Positions 19,960 through 30,984 of a stretch of 32,431 bases of DNA are shown one piece after another; positions within the stretch are counted from its first letter, which is position 1; every line of letters starts with the position of its first letter. A program made the translations under genes and the position numbers. Source of the stretch: Leucogyrophana mollusca (lineage: Eukaryota > Basidiomycota > Agaricomycetes > Boletales); contig MU266612.1 in NCBI GenBank assembly GCA_021014945.1, positions 1 to 32,431 of the forward strand. Reading direction: 5' to 3'. A model generated the notes under the pieces. That model searched no databases. It had not been told where the DNA came from and saw only the letters and a program-made list of their open reading frames with translations.

Positions 19960-20507
19960 TTATAGATGACAGGTCGGTGATGAACTTGAATGGCGAGGTC
20001 GCGAAGCCAGTAAAAGACAAAAGACCTCACACACTTTAACGACATAGTGACTGGGCTTGACCTGCAACAAAGCGCGCCGTATGATCGACACAACTTCTGC
20101 TGTATGAATGGAGAGAGCGAAGATACGATGTGTGCAACCTAATGCTCGAATACTTGAAACCTCTCCTTTCAAAGAGCTCCTTTACCGCTTCCATCGAGCT
20201 CAGGGGAAAGATCCCAGTACCAAACGTGCGGGGATAGACAAGGTCGCCTGCACGGCATGGACGATAAACCGTGACTCGTAGTTAGATCCGAGAGTATCAC
20301 AGGCACACGAAGCGTATTCCTCGCTCCAGAATGCGAACCTCATCCATGGCTCAAGGATAGGGAGATCGAATAGATTCTCGACGAGGAGTCGCCGCTGCAC
20401 CTCATTCAGGATGGTGGTCGAGAAGCCGCACCGGTCGATGGGCAGTTCGTTCGCATTGGAGAATCCGCTTGCCTCTGGGTTGTAGGCGAAGTTGTGGCGC
20501 TGAGCGG
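19960..20507 (-). CDS. unrecognised spliced gene, partial or decayed
   Basis: Exon 20226-20507 follows a strong acceptor (ATTACACTAACAG) and reads QRHNFAYNPEASGFSNANEL, PIDRCGFSTTILNEVQRRLL, VENLFDLPILEPWMRFAFW, SEEYASCACDTLGSNYESRF, with clear coding character. Read on, it stops at TGA 20200. Removing 20139-20225 (weak GTTTGG donor, CATTAG acceptor) joins in frame to 19960-20138: CTHRIFALSIHTAEVVSIIR, RALLQVKPSHYVVKVCEVFC. Other exon-like pieces lie upstream near 20516-20640 and 20690-20800. I do not recognise the family. A diverged copy of the last exon lies at 24195-24440, so this gene was part of the duplicated unit, divergent from WD40 copy D. It may be a pseudogene. Confidence 0.42.
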
Positions 20508-20939
20508 CTGTTAGTGTAATGACGGTGATGACTGGTGTCTATCAACCCAAGAAGTGAGGCGACTAAGTGATCGCAATCGATAACTAGATGAGTGAACCAT
20601 GCTCTGATACACGGACCTACGCCAATTTGAGTCTGAAACAAGCAGCAGATGAAGCCGCATAATGGAATCCGTCACTGTTACATTGAGCTTACGGAGAGCA
20701 TATCAGAAGATGCGCTAAATATGAATGGGAAAATGCAGACGAGAGATCTGACCGTACTAGTTTGATGATAGACATTGGCCGCTTCTTGGGGGACCTTGGA
20801 CGCAGTACCTATGACAAACATAACCCGTCTGCAGGTTTGGTAAGCAATGCGGTCACTTACCGGAAACTCAGCAGAGAGCTTACAAAAAGGTGACACACCC
20901 ACATGCGGCACCAATAGTGGTGTTGGAGTCGTCAAGATG
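20508..20939 (-). other. possible further exons of the minus-strand gene; no confident model
   Basis: On the minus strand, acceptors CTGCTTGTTTCAG (ending at about 20640) and ATTTAG (about 20719), with donors GTAAGC (about 20695) and GTAAGT (about 20863), outline small exon-like pieces, one reading TASKVPQEAANVYHQT. The stretch 20830-20900 is also similar to 9440-9500. Confidence 0.3.
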
Positions 20940-21821
20940 GTTGTAATATCCGTTTTAAGACAAACCCTTCTCGCGTATCCGCTTGTTCTCTGCTGCCTGC
21001 CCGATGCAGACGCCGATAAGGGTGCCAGGACTAGGGTTCGGTGGGGGTTGGGGCTGTTCGCTCATCTCTTTTTGCAGAGTCTGGGCCGCCTGTCGATGAC
21101 GCCGGTGAGGGTTCCCATGATAGTGACTCCATTGTTTTTACCGCTATCCCCTCATTCCCCGTCTCTATGCAGCCACCCTCCCCGTGAAAAAAATCCTCTT
21201 CCACCTTCTATCCTCCCTTCCGCTGCCTTTCTATCTCCCCTTCGTCGTTCGCCGCTCACATCCAGAGTTGAAATACACTCGGTGACACATGTGTTGCAGG
21301 GGTCGTTTGAAGGGGATATTCGTACCCAGGAGTGGGCGGTGAGGGGTGTAATAGTATTGGCGGTGCAAATATCGGATGGGGACGCTGATGGGGACGGGGC
21401 TATAAGGAGTTGGGACGGGAGTAGTGCGGTGGGTGGAAATGGGTGAAGGGAGGTTGAGGGTCATGGGCATGGGGTTTCGACGACTCGAGGTGTACGTTTC
21501 GGTGATGTAGCACCTGAGACGACATCTGAATGGGCGGGAAAGGGGACCAGAAGAGTAGATGTGGCTAATCAACGTCCGGGTGGTGGTGGATGAGGGCGAG
21601 ACGCGCATGTGCTAAGCCTGTGTATGCTGAAATATCAGGCGCTCGGCAAAGGCACGACGCCCGCTTCGAAGAGTATCTGCACAGCATGCCCACAGGATGG
21701 AAAGAGGGCATAAGAGGGGGCTGACCTCGAGGTAGTTGTGTCCCGCACCTCACCATCCCCCTCAACGTCGCCTCGAACACGTTCACTAACACCCCACTCA
21801 TCACTGTCGTCTCCTTGCGCT
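20940..21821 (+). repeat. WD40-unit 5' flank and promoter region, copy D
   Basis: The most complete flank: CT-rich distal part (21110-21250), ACACTCGGTGACACATGTG (21272), TTCGTACCCAGGAGTGGGC (about 21320), GAGTTGGGACGGGAGTAG (about 21406), CGTTTCGGTGATGTAGCAC (about 21495), GGGCGGGAAAGGGG (about 21532) and TATA-like GCATAAGAGG about 113 bp before the ATG at 21822. It bridges the two half-flanks at 9560-10035 and 17049-17458. Confidence 0.65.
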
Positions 21822-23884
21822 ATGTCGACATCATTGGACACCGTCGGGTCTTCAGGGATGCGTCGTGCGTCGTGCGATCCGACGAAGCTTTTCCAAGGAC
21901 ACACCGACATAGTCAGATCCGTTGCATACTTCCCGGACGGGCGGCACATTGCCAGTGCGTCTAGGGACAAGAGTATCATCATTTGGAATGTTGAGAGCGG
22001 TGAGCAAGACGGGCAACCCCTTCAGCACGATTTCGATGTCTGGTGCATAGCGATATCTCCGGACGGCAGGAGAATTGCAAGTGGAATAGAGGGCGGGCTG
22101 GTCGTTTGGGATTCACTGACGCGGGAAGTAGTTCATGAGATAAAAGGAGATGGTGCTTGGAAAGTGGCCTATTCCCCGGATGGACGTTGGATCGCAACTG
22201 CGCCGGTGGACGTTGTGCATTTGTGGGACGCAGACAGTTGCAAACCTGGTAGAGAACCACTGAAATATGACGGCAGCGTCTTGTGCATGGCATTCTCGCC
22301 AGATGGGTCGCGGATTGCTGCTGGGCTACACGATGGCTCCTTCCAGGTGATCGATATCTCGACAGGTAAGAGCGTCGTCGGTCCCATAAAAGGCCACACA
22401 AGGGCTGTGGAATCGATTGTGTATTCGCCGGATGGACGTCTCCTCATCACCGCATCCTGGGATCAAAACATCCGCATTTGGTACTCCAAAACGGGAGTCG
22501 AGGCAGGCAAGCCGATGGTGGGGCACGACGGTGGTATCGACTGTATTTCGATTACCGCGGATGGACGAAGAATTGCGACTGGAGGATTCGACAAGACAGT
22601 CCGGGTTTGGGATTTGGAGACGCAGCTGCAGGTTGGGGATTCATTCAACGCACATTGCTGGGTGCGTTCTGTGGCATTCTCCTCCGATGGGCGATACATC
22701 ATCAGCGGCGCTCATGACGGCGCGGTGTCCTTGTGCGACACGGAATCATCGGAAATACAGGGTCCAGTGAGTATCTTCATTCTGCTTCAATCCTGCTTCT
22801 GACTCTCCACCTCAGTCGTCCCCGCCTACTGCTACCCCCCGAATTCCACCTGTGGGCATTTTTCGCGTGCATGCACCTTTCTACCCGCTAACATCCGGTG
22901 TTTATATATTAGGCACCTATCACGCAACCAGTCCCACCCCTCCGCCAGCAGAGGAAAGCTCGTGCCAAGTCGCACAATGACTCGTCTTCAATAACCTCCT
23001 CGCTACTTGACGTGAGCCTGCGCCCCCACTCCGCGTGCCTCAAGACTGATTTCCCGCGTCATGCCTAGCTTCCCGCCGTCATTCAGCGACAGCACATCAC
23101 CCAGCGCCAGCAAGAAAGAAAGCCAAGCGTCGACGACGATTGGGACACCGAGCCGATACGCCCACGCCTTGTAAGGTCTCGCCTTGCTTTTCTTCGTGGT
23201 GTCCTCTCATCCGTGTGCGTTTTAAGCGACCTACCGAACCTCAGCAGGACCCTCCACGCAGGCAAAACACATTGCCCGTTCAGCCTGCCGCATCTGGCCA
23301 TATGTGGTCACGCAACATCTGTCAACGCTGGCGACATATCCGGTATCGCAAATCTCGCATCCCGGCGGACATCCCGGACGGCCCTGCCCATCTACCTCCA
23401 CCCATCCACGAACGCATCCATGCTCCCGCATCTACCCAAGTGAGTGTCGGGAGGACAGTTCATATCTACATGATATCTATTCATGCCACCTAGCTATCGA
23501 CCAAACAACAAGCGCGTCGAGAAAAGGCCGCAGACGCACAACACAATGCACAAAGTGCCCATACCCGAACGCGGTCGTCGAGAAACCAGATCGAGGCCAA
23601 CGTAGCGTCCGCACAAGACGATGCGGTACGCATCCCATCTCCATCGACCCGTATTTGATCTAACCGTCAGCTCCCTGTAGCGACTGGCCATCGCGGCTCC
23701 TAGGGGCAGAGAAAGCCGACGCTCTCGTGCGCGAGCGCAGCGCGGCGGTGTGCGGGCCGACTCACACTCGGACACAGAGTCTGAGGATAGTGATGCTGAA
23801 TCGGAGTATGCAGACACGGGATGCTTGGACGCCATTTGTTACTGGGTGTACTTCGGGTGGCGGAGGTACTCGCAGAGGCAGTAG
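21822..23884 (+). CDS. WD40-repeat protein with long tail, copy D
   Basis: Exons: 21822-22766, 22816-22851, 22913-23011, 23069-23170, 23227-23439, 23494-23625 and 23681-23884, all phase 0, about 576 residues. The ATG at 21822 aligns with the starts of the other copies, although the frame is open further upstream. Seven WD40 blades occupy exon 1 (first GHTDIVRSVAYFPDGRH, fifth GHTRAVESIVYSPDGR). In the last blade the WDTES motif is CDTES, so the structural tryptophan is lost there. The tail has SVDDDWDTEPIRPRL (one Phe shorter than the sisters), SRNICQRWRHIRYRKSRIPA, and SEYADTGCLDAICYWVYF. All introns keep GT..AG. Copy D appears intact. Confidence 0.87.
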
Positions 23885-24194
23885 GCGAGTCGAGCCCATC
23901 AAGCAAAAATCACCTTACTTATCGCAGGCGCGCTCATTCGAATCGCCTTCTGCACGTTCTATCCTTGGTCCTTCAGGCTTTTGGATACATTAGAATACTC
24001 ACTTGTTTGCTGCACTAGCTGCTATCTGCCTCGTACCGTCCAGCTCGAGGCAGTCTTCCTCGTAGCTCTATCACTGACACATTCTCTGATCTCGGCCCGT
24101 CGCTCGATCTCGCGGTGGATCCTCTATCTCAGAAAGGATGACGGGTGCCGGTTGTGGTCGCGACAGCAGAACAAGAGAGGAATAAAATGTCGTG
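23885..24194. repeat. WD40-unit 3' flank, copy D
   Basis: Similar to the flanks after C and E: AAAAATCACCTTACTTATCG (23905), CTATCCTTGGTCCTTCAGGC (23959), TGCTGCACTAGCTGCTA (24008), AGAAAGGATGACGG (24130). No separate gene is seen. Confidence 0.5.
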
Positions 24195-24440
24195 TCAACA
24201 CGAGCATTTCAAGCTTTCATGTGGGAGAGGCATTGTGCTTGTCTTGCGGGTGCGAGAGTCTATATCTCGCGAGGTGGAGCGAAAGACAAACAGAGAGAGC
24301 AGTGTTATAGAGGAGCGGCTAGCGGTGATCGGTGGAGTCACTAAGACCTCGCACACTCTGAGGACACCTTGACGGGGCTTGACCTGTAAAAGAGCGCGCC
24401 ATGTAAGCCAATGGTTGGACGTGCACGCGAAGGGATGCCA
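24195..24440 (-). pseudogene. relic of the last exon of the 19960-20507 gene
   Basis: A minus-strand open frame reads WRALLQVKPRQGVLRVCEVL, then VTPPITASRSS, parallel to RALLQVKPSHYVVKVCEVF at about 20040. It ends at TGA 24195. The upstream part around 24480-24670 is only faintly similar to the well-preserved exon at 20226-20507 and has no long open frame, so this copy looks decayed. Confidence 0.45.
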
Positions 24441-25439
24441 GCTTGATAAGGGTATGGTTTAGTTCGTACTCCAGGGGCAGTGAAGATCGTAGATAGCAGA
24501 GCCCGATTGCTCGAGTGCGTAGGTAGTCAGATGTGGGGGGCCGTCAATCGGTTAGCACTTAAATCAATACCAAATACTTTGTGGAAACGTGGTGCCAGCC
24601 CGGCCATTGTCTGCCCTGTAGTAGCTCAGGCCTTCGTAGTGTCCAAACGCAAACTTCATCCCAGATCATGACCGTATCCCACTGTGCCGCTCTCAAATGC
24701 CACAGAAAGTGAACACAAAACCGAATAAAGTGCTTGGATGTGTGATGCGTGAAGCTGCGTACACCGCTGCGTCAGAAGATGCTTTCCCGAAGCTGGGGGC
24801 GCCTGATGCATGACTTCATTGCAGGATGGCGAAGGCCTGTGTCGTGAGAGAGAGCGTTGACTGGAATTTTTTGACTCGTGTCATCGCCACCGAGCGACCG
24901 GGACCTTTACAACGTCCCTCAGAGTCCCGCCCTCCGGTCCACATGCACGTGAACGCGAGACGTATACCGTCAAGTAGATAAGACCTGGGGACAAGCTTCT
25001 CGTCGTCGAGTGAGATGCGAGATTCTGGACGCCGGGGAGAGGCCCGATCTCGAGTTGTAAGGGGCATGTACCCGTGGCTGAGATCGATCAGCGATGTGTA
25101 GTGGATGTCAGCGGAGGGAGGCACGATGCACTCAGCTGGGGGAACGGCGTTAGGCAAAGAAAGGAGTGGGCGTAGGGGCAATGAGAATGTGGGTTGAGCC
25201 CCAAAACGCCTCGAACCGCCCTAATGTAACCGCTCCTTCTCCCGGGACTCAGATGACGTCTTTATCGGACCAGGTTACCGTACGCTCGACTGTAAAAGCT
25301 GTTGATGGATTTAGCGGCGTGATATGTTGGCGAAAAGAGGTATCCTGTTGGTTCGGTGGCGAGGAGCTTGTCCTGACGTCAGCGGGGAGGTGTGTCCTAA
25401 GTTAGGCGGGGGAGGTAGGCCCGGGACGTAGAGGGTGAC
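24441..25439. other. no confident gene
   Basis: A minus-strand frame of about 120 codons (24816-25181) includes DLSHGYMPLTTRDRASPRRP and SRISLDDEKLVPRSYLLDGI and could be an exon, but no splice context or domain supports it. A plus frame at 25166-25405 has no motif. The rest shows nothing. Confidence 0.3.
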
Positions 25440-26293
25440 CAATGCCATTGCTTGTGACCCCGGAGCAAAGGAACCCTTTCCCCCGCGTCCCGAATCGCCT
25501 TTGACGAACTCTTCTTACATATCCCCTTGAAGATTTCTATTGCCTGTCCGATGTCGGCGTCGATAAGGGCGCTAGGACTAGGGTTCGACTTGGCAGAGCT
25601 TGGGACACCTTTCGACGACGCCGCTGAGAGTTCCCACGACAACGCATCCCTCGCTCTTTCCGCTATCTCTTTATGCATCCCTCTTCTGGAACGAATACTT
25701 TTCCACCTTCCCGCCCACCATCTTCCCCACCGTCGCGTTTCCGTCTGTCCATCCTCGTCGCTGTGGCTCGCTTCCAGAGTTGCATGATACTCGATGACGC
25801 ATGCGTTGAAGATTAAGGTATGTTCGTGGCCAGAAGTGAGCGATGATGGCGTCGTAGTACCAGCGGTCCGGTTGTCGATGGGGACGTCGATAGGGACGGG
25901 AGTAGTTACTAGTATGTGGGTGAAAAATGGGTGAATGGAAGGTCAACGGGGTTTCGAGGTATACGTTTCAGTGATGTAGCACTTGAGACGACATCTGAAT
26001 GGGTGGGAAAGAGGACCGGAAGAGTGGAAGTGGCAAGTGAACGCGCGGGAGGTGGTGGATGAGGGCAAGACGCCTATGTGCTAAGCCTGTGTATGCTGAA
26101 AACATCAAGCGCTCGCCAAAAGGCCGGAGGCGCCGGTCGAACAGCATATGCACAGCATGTTCACTCTATGTATAAAGGGCATAAGAGGGGGGTCACCTCG
26201 AGATAGCTGTGTCCCACACCTTGCCATTATCCCTCAAAATCGTCTTGAATACCTTCACCAATCCCCTACCCGCCACTCTCGTCTGCTCGCGCC
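25440..26293 (+). repeat. WD40-unit 5' flank and promoter region, copy E
   Basis: This matches the flank of B from its start and those of A and D further in: ATACTCGATGACGCATGCG (25788), CGTTTCAGTGATGTAGCAC (about 25964), GGGTGGGAAAGAGG (about 26001). The promoter-proximal part has TATAAAGGGCATAAGAGG at about 26171, the best TATA box of the family, about 120 bp before the ATG. Confidence 0.65.
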
Positions 26294-28367
26294 ATGTCGG
26301 CGTCATCGAACCCCATCGAGTCTTCAGGTGTGCCTCATGGAGCCTGTCGTCCGGCGAAAGTCTTCAAAGGACACACCACATGGGTCAACTCCGTTGAGTA
26401 TTTCCCGGACGGACGGCGCATTGCCAGTGCTTCCAGGGACAAGACCGTCATCATTTGGGATGTGGAGAGCGGTAGGCAAGACGGGCAACCGCTTCTGCAT
26501 AATTTCCGTGTTGAGTGGATGGTGATATCCCCGGACGGCAGGAGAATTGCAAGTACAATGGAAGAGGGCGGGGTGGTCATTTGGGATGCACTGACCCGGA
26601 AAATAGTTCACGAGATCAAAGATGGTGTTTGGAGGCTGGCCTATTCGCCAGACGGACGTTGGATCGCAACTGCACCGTCGAACAATCCAGTGGAGATACA
26701 GTTATATGATGCGGACAGTGGCAGACCTGGCAGCGAACCGCTGAAATGTGACGGACGCGTCTGGTGCATGGCATTCTCACCGGATGGGTCGCGGATTGCT
26801 GTTGGGTTGGAATATGGGTTTTTCCAGGTGTTTGATGTCTTGACCGGTGAGAGTGTCCTCGGTCCCATCAAAGGCCACACGGATTGGGTGTTGTCGATTG
26901 TGTATTCGCCAGACGGACATCTTCTCGTTACTGGCTCGGACGATAACAGCATCCGGGCGTGGGATTCCAAAACGGGAGTGGAGGTTGGGAAACCGCTGTT
27001 GGGGTGGCACGAGAGTGAGGTCAAAAGGATTTCACTCACCCGGACCGCGCATGGACGAAGACTCGCGAGCGCAGGACGTGACAAGGCAGTCCGAGTTTGG
27101 GATTTGGAGACGCGACTGCAGGTCGGACACTCATTAGACGCGGGGGGCTTTGTACGTTCTGTGGCATTCTCCCCCGACGGTCGATACCTCGTCGGCGGCG
27201 GTAGTGCCGGCTTGGTGTCCTTGTGGGACACGGAATCATCGGCAATCCAAGGCCTAGCGGTGAGCATCTTTATTCTGCTTCAATACCGCGTCTAACTCTC
27301 CGCCTCAGTCGTTACCGCCCACCACTAGCACCCAAAGTCCACCTGTGGGCATTTCTTGTGTCTATGCGCCCTTCTATTCACTAACATCTCATGTTTTCAT
27401 TAGGCACCTATCACACCCCTCCGCCAGCACAGGCAAGTCCACACCAAGTCACATAACAACGCGTCTTCAATTAACTCCTCCCTCCTTGATGTGAATTCAC
27501 GTTTTCGTGTTCTGCGTGCCTCGACACTCATTCCCCACGTCATACCCAGCTTCCCGCCGTCGTGCATCAACAGATTGCCACCCAGCGCACGCAGGAAAGA
27601 AAGCCGAGTGTTGACGACGACTTTTGGGACACCGAGTCGATACGCCCACGCCTCGTGAGTTCCTGTCGTGCTTTTCTTCGTGGTATCCTCTCATTCGTGT
27701 GTCTTTGAAGCGACCTACCGAACCTCAACGAGATTCTCCACGTGAGCAAGACACATCGACCGTCCAGCTCGCCGCGTCCGGTCGCAATTGGTCGCGCAAC
27801 ATCCGTGAACGCTGGCGACACATCTGGCATCGCAAACCTCGTGTCCTGACGGACCTCTCCGACTGCCCTCCACGTCCACCCATTCCCCTTCACGAACGCG
27901 CCGATTCTCCTGCTTCTCCGGAGGTAAGTTTCGGGAGGACGGTTCATACTTATTTATTCATGCTACCCAGTTGTCGACCAATCGACAAACACGTCGAGAA
28001 AAAGATGCAGATGCAAACCAGACTGCACAAGGTTCCGATACCCGAACACGACCGTCGAGTCACCAGATCGAGGCTAACGTAGCGCTCGGACAAGCTGATG
28101 TGGTATGCATTCCATCTCCATCGACTCGTGTTTGGTGTAACCGTCAGCTCCCTGTAGCGACTAGCCATCGCGGCTCCTAGGGGCCGAAAAGGCAGACGGT
28201 TTCGTGCGCGAGCGCAGCGAGGCGGTGTCCAGGCCAACTCACAGTCGGACACAGACTCGGAGTCCGAGGATAGCGATGCAGAGTCGGAGTATGTAGACAC
28301 GGGATGCTTGGACGCCATTTGTTTCGGGGAGTACTTCAGGCGGCGGAGGCACTTGCGGGGACGGTAG
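26294..28367 (+). CDS. WD40-repeat protein with long tail, copy E
   Basis: Exons: 26294-27259, 27309-27344, 27404-27490, 27550-27654, 27711-27923, 27971-28102 and 28158-28367, all phase 0, about 582 residues. Exon 1 codes for seven WD40 blades (first GHTTWVNSVEYFPDGRR, fifth GHTDWVLSIVYSPDGH); blade 6 is a few residues longer than in the sisters (LLGWHESEVKRISLTRTAHG). The tail has SVDDDFWDTESIRPRL, SRNIRERWRHIWHRKPR, and SEYVDTGCLDAICFGEYFRR. The second of the two acceptors before exon 5 is lost (AG to GA at 27730-27731), so exon 5 must begin at 27711. The exon 1 end is GCG and not TCG. The gene seems intact. Confidence 0.88.
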
Positions 28368-28690
28368 GTGAGTCGAGCCCGTCAAGTAAAAATCACGCCG
28401 CGTATCGCACGCGTGCTCGTTACACGGATCGCCTCCACGCTCTATCCTTGATCCTTCAGAGAAGTGCACTAGAGTACTCGCATGTCTGCTGTTCTAGCTG
28501 CTACATCTAGTTGTATACCACATCATCGTACCATCCACCCCGAAGCGGGGTCTTCCTCGCAGCTCCCATCCCCGCCCATCCCTCGACCCCAAGGTGAGTC
28601 GTTTTATGTTCTTAGAAAATATGAAAGGTATTGGTTGTGGTCGCGAGAGCAGTGCAAGGGGACAGGAACAATTGAACACTAAAGGATAGT
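28368..28690. repeat. WD40-unit 3' flank, copy E
   Basis: Similar to 23885-24190 and 19505-19830: AAAAATCACGCCGCGTATCG (28387), CTATCCTTGATCCTTCAG (28441), CTAGCTGCTACAT (28494). The similarity fades after about 28650. Confidence 0.5.
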
Positions 28691-29344
28691 ACCGGCTATA
28701 CGTCAAGTGGTGGTGAAAACGATGGTGGACACGATGGCGGAGGTCGTGTCGGTGGGATACCGGATCCTAGAGGCCCACGAGGGGAAAGAGGATGTATCAC
28801 GAAGGGAAACACCATTTTGTCACGAGCGAAAAATCATGTGGCGCGAAGGGGGGTGATAACCCCGAGGGACGATGATTGGGTGACGATTGGTCGATCGCCC
28901 CAGCGATTATGACTCAAGAGCGCGTTGGAATCGTCTTTCGGTTGAACCTAGCAGCGATATCACTCCAGGCTAGAGCTCCTCCGATTAATCAAGGGGCGTG
29001 CGAAGTAACGCGATATTTTGAGTGGACTTCTACTTGTTCGTACTCACGAGGCGGCGGCGCCCCTCCCATTCTCAAACACCGTCGTTGATCGACGGGGCGA
29101 TAACACGCTAGCGCCGGACGGGAATGCGTGTCCGCTGTCCTAATACTACGTTCTGGCCTGCCTTGAGTCTTGAACCGGTCAGCACATGACGTGCAAAACA
29201 ACAGCTGGCGCATTCAGGGCGTGGTCGTTGCTTTGCCATGAGGTTGGCTTGAAATGCAATGCATTGTTTGATTTGTGGGTCCCGTAGGAATGATTGGTCG
29301 GCGGGCAGTCGATGTTTCAAGGACGTGAGTATTACACTTCATAT
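28691..29344. other. no gene seen
   Basis: Only short frames without motifs occur on both strands; a GGTGGTGAAAACGATGGTGG purine-rich patch lies at about 28705. Block R begins at about 29345. Confidence 0.4.
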
Positions 29345-30250
29345 CCTGATGTGACCGCCGTATTATGAGACCTTGAAGTATGTTGACCTTGAAATCCGGG
29401 AGAGAGCTGCTTACGGGCCGATTGCAGGGACCGATATTGGCTACTGGGATTCGCTCCCTATCTCACTATTTGAAAGTGAAGGAAGACGGCAAACAAGCTG
29501 ACTTACGCAATGGTCTCTTTGATGCAGTAGTGCTCCCTTGCAAGAGTTCGACCACTCCCGTCCGCCGGAGTGGACTGTGTAATCCCATCGCAATCCTGCA
29601 GCATAGTCGCTATTATGATAGAGTAAATGATTAATTTCTCCTCGTCCCCACTTTGATCCGTATAAGTACTCAGACCAGCGAACAGTTCTTATAGCGGGAG
29701 AACACACTCACAACCCTTTCGATCCAATAAATATCCCGTTCAACTAGCTTGTAAGCAGCCTCGATGCCCTCAGCTTTGTATATCAGCGCAAAACCCACGA
29801 ACTTCCTATCACCAGGCGCGGCGTCTTGAGCCCGGGTGTGGGTAGTCCTCCAACGATCTCTGTACAGTTACAGCGTCTATAGTTGAGGGACTGAGAGTTA
29901 AAGACGCTGGGAAATCGATACACACTCAGAACGCCGTCGCCGATAGTCGTGCTTCGGGAAAGTTGTCGATGGAAATGTTGTGCTGTAGCCAACTGTAGCC
30001 GTATCTTAGAGGCGCGAAGACAGCATTACCCTTCTGCGCCATTTGTCGAGGAGCAGACCTAGCAGATTGCATGGTTCAGTTCTTCCGCGTACAGCAGGAT
30101 AGACGTTAGATTGCAAACTGCGGAGGCTGGCGGTGAGCGATTAAACGTGCGTTGGAAGTTTCGCGACCTTGGCAAGCTTTCGAGACTTGAACTTGAACAT
30201 ACTCGGCCGCTCTTTTTGGGTGACCAGCCGACCGGCCCGTCGCAGAACCG
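29345..30250. repeat. block R, copy 3 (longest)
   Basis: Similar to 3218-3930 with shared landmarks: CATAGTCGCTATTATGATAG (29600), AGGCGCGGCGTCTTGAGC (29814), GAGTTAAAGACGCTGGGAA (29895), CGAGACTTGAACTTGAAC (30180). A plus-strand frame reads PPYYETLKYVDLEIRERAAY, GPIAGTDIGYWDSLPISLFE before a stop at about 29500; a minus frame reads KFVGFALIYKAEGIEAAYK. The two cannot both be the gene. It may be a decayed coding region. Confidence 0.55.
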
Positions 30251-30984
30251 TCTACGAGCGCATGCCGTATCTAGCGCTCAACGAGGAGGAAGAGCGATAG
30301 GTGATTCTCCGAGCACTGCACTGTCCATGGGATCTTGACCAGTATATTTATCATCTTCGTAGGGTTCGGTGAAGATGTGCGAGTGCCGGCTGTGCGCGTG
30401 CCTGAGGTGTACGTTATGAGTGAATTCTTCCTTCGGGTCATTGTACCGAATTGATGTACAATTTGTACCGTATATGATTGCGCAGATATATCCCCGCGTT
30501 GTGCAGGGTATGTCCAGAGTATCAGTGTTTGGGGCGTGTGTGGTTGATGATCTATAGCTTGTGCATGTCCAACGTCCGCTGATATCATGCGCGTATGGGA
30601 CCTGCGCACGAATCGTAGCCGCGTGATTATCATAGTGCCACTTCAGGCGCTCAAATTTTGGACATTTTTGAGTTTATATCTCGTCGATAGTGTGGGTTAG
30701 GGTTGAAAATCGAAACGCAGTCGCCAGGGGGGGGTCTTCGATTGTCGCAGACGTCTACGTAATTAGCGGCGACTCTAGCGGAGAGCTCCTTTCTTCTATT
30801 CCCCGGGGTACCATACCGCATCATGACCTGGGGACGTTGAATCCAGGAAGCACTGACATATTTCTGGTATGTAGTTGTAGCGATGTCGTAATCCACTGGG
30901 AAAGGATTGGCTGAGGTATCGAGGCAATCCGGAAGGATTTTCAAGGGTGTATCCAAGGTCACCTGAGCCGCACGACGTTCATCG
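30251..30984. other. no confident gene
   Basis: Short protein-like frames occur on plus (VYERMPYLALNEEEER at about 30250, DLDQYIYHLRRV at about 30330, VRVPAVRVPEVYVMSEFFLR at about 30380), each ended by a stop, which fits a decayed gene continuing from block R. A G run stands at 30727-30734. Confidence 0.35.

Noticed and set aside
20139..20226. Tyrosinase-like WYWD reading in an alternative frame
   Set aside because: The frame VWYWDLSPELDGS resembles the PYWDW motif only loosely, and no copper-binding His pattern is present.
29440..29500. YWDSLP in block R as homologue of the minus-strand gene
   Set aside because: Opposite strand relative to the unit, and only a few shared residues; judged coincidental.
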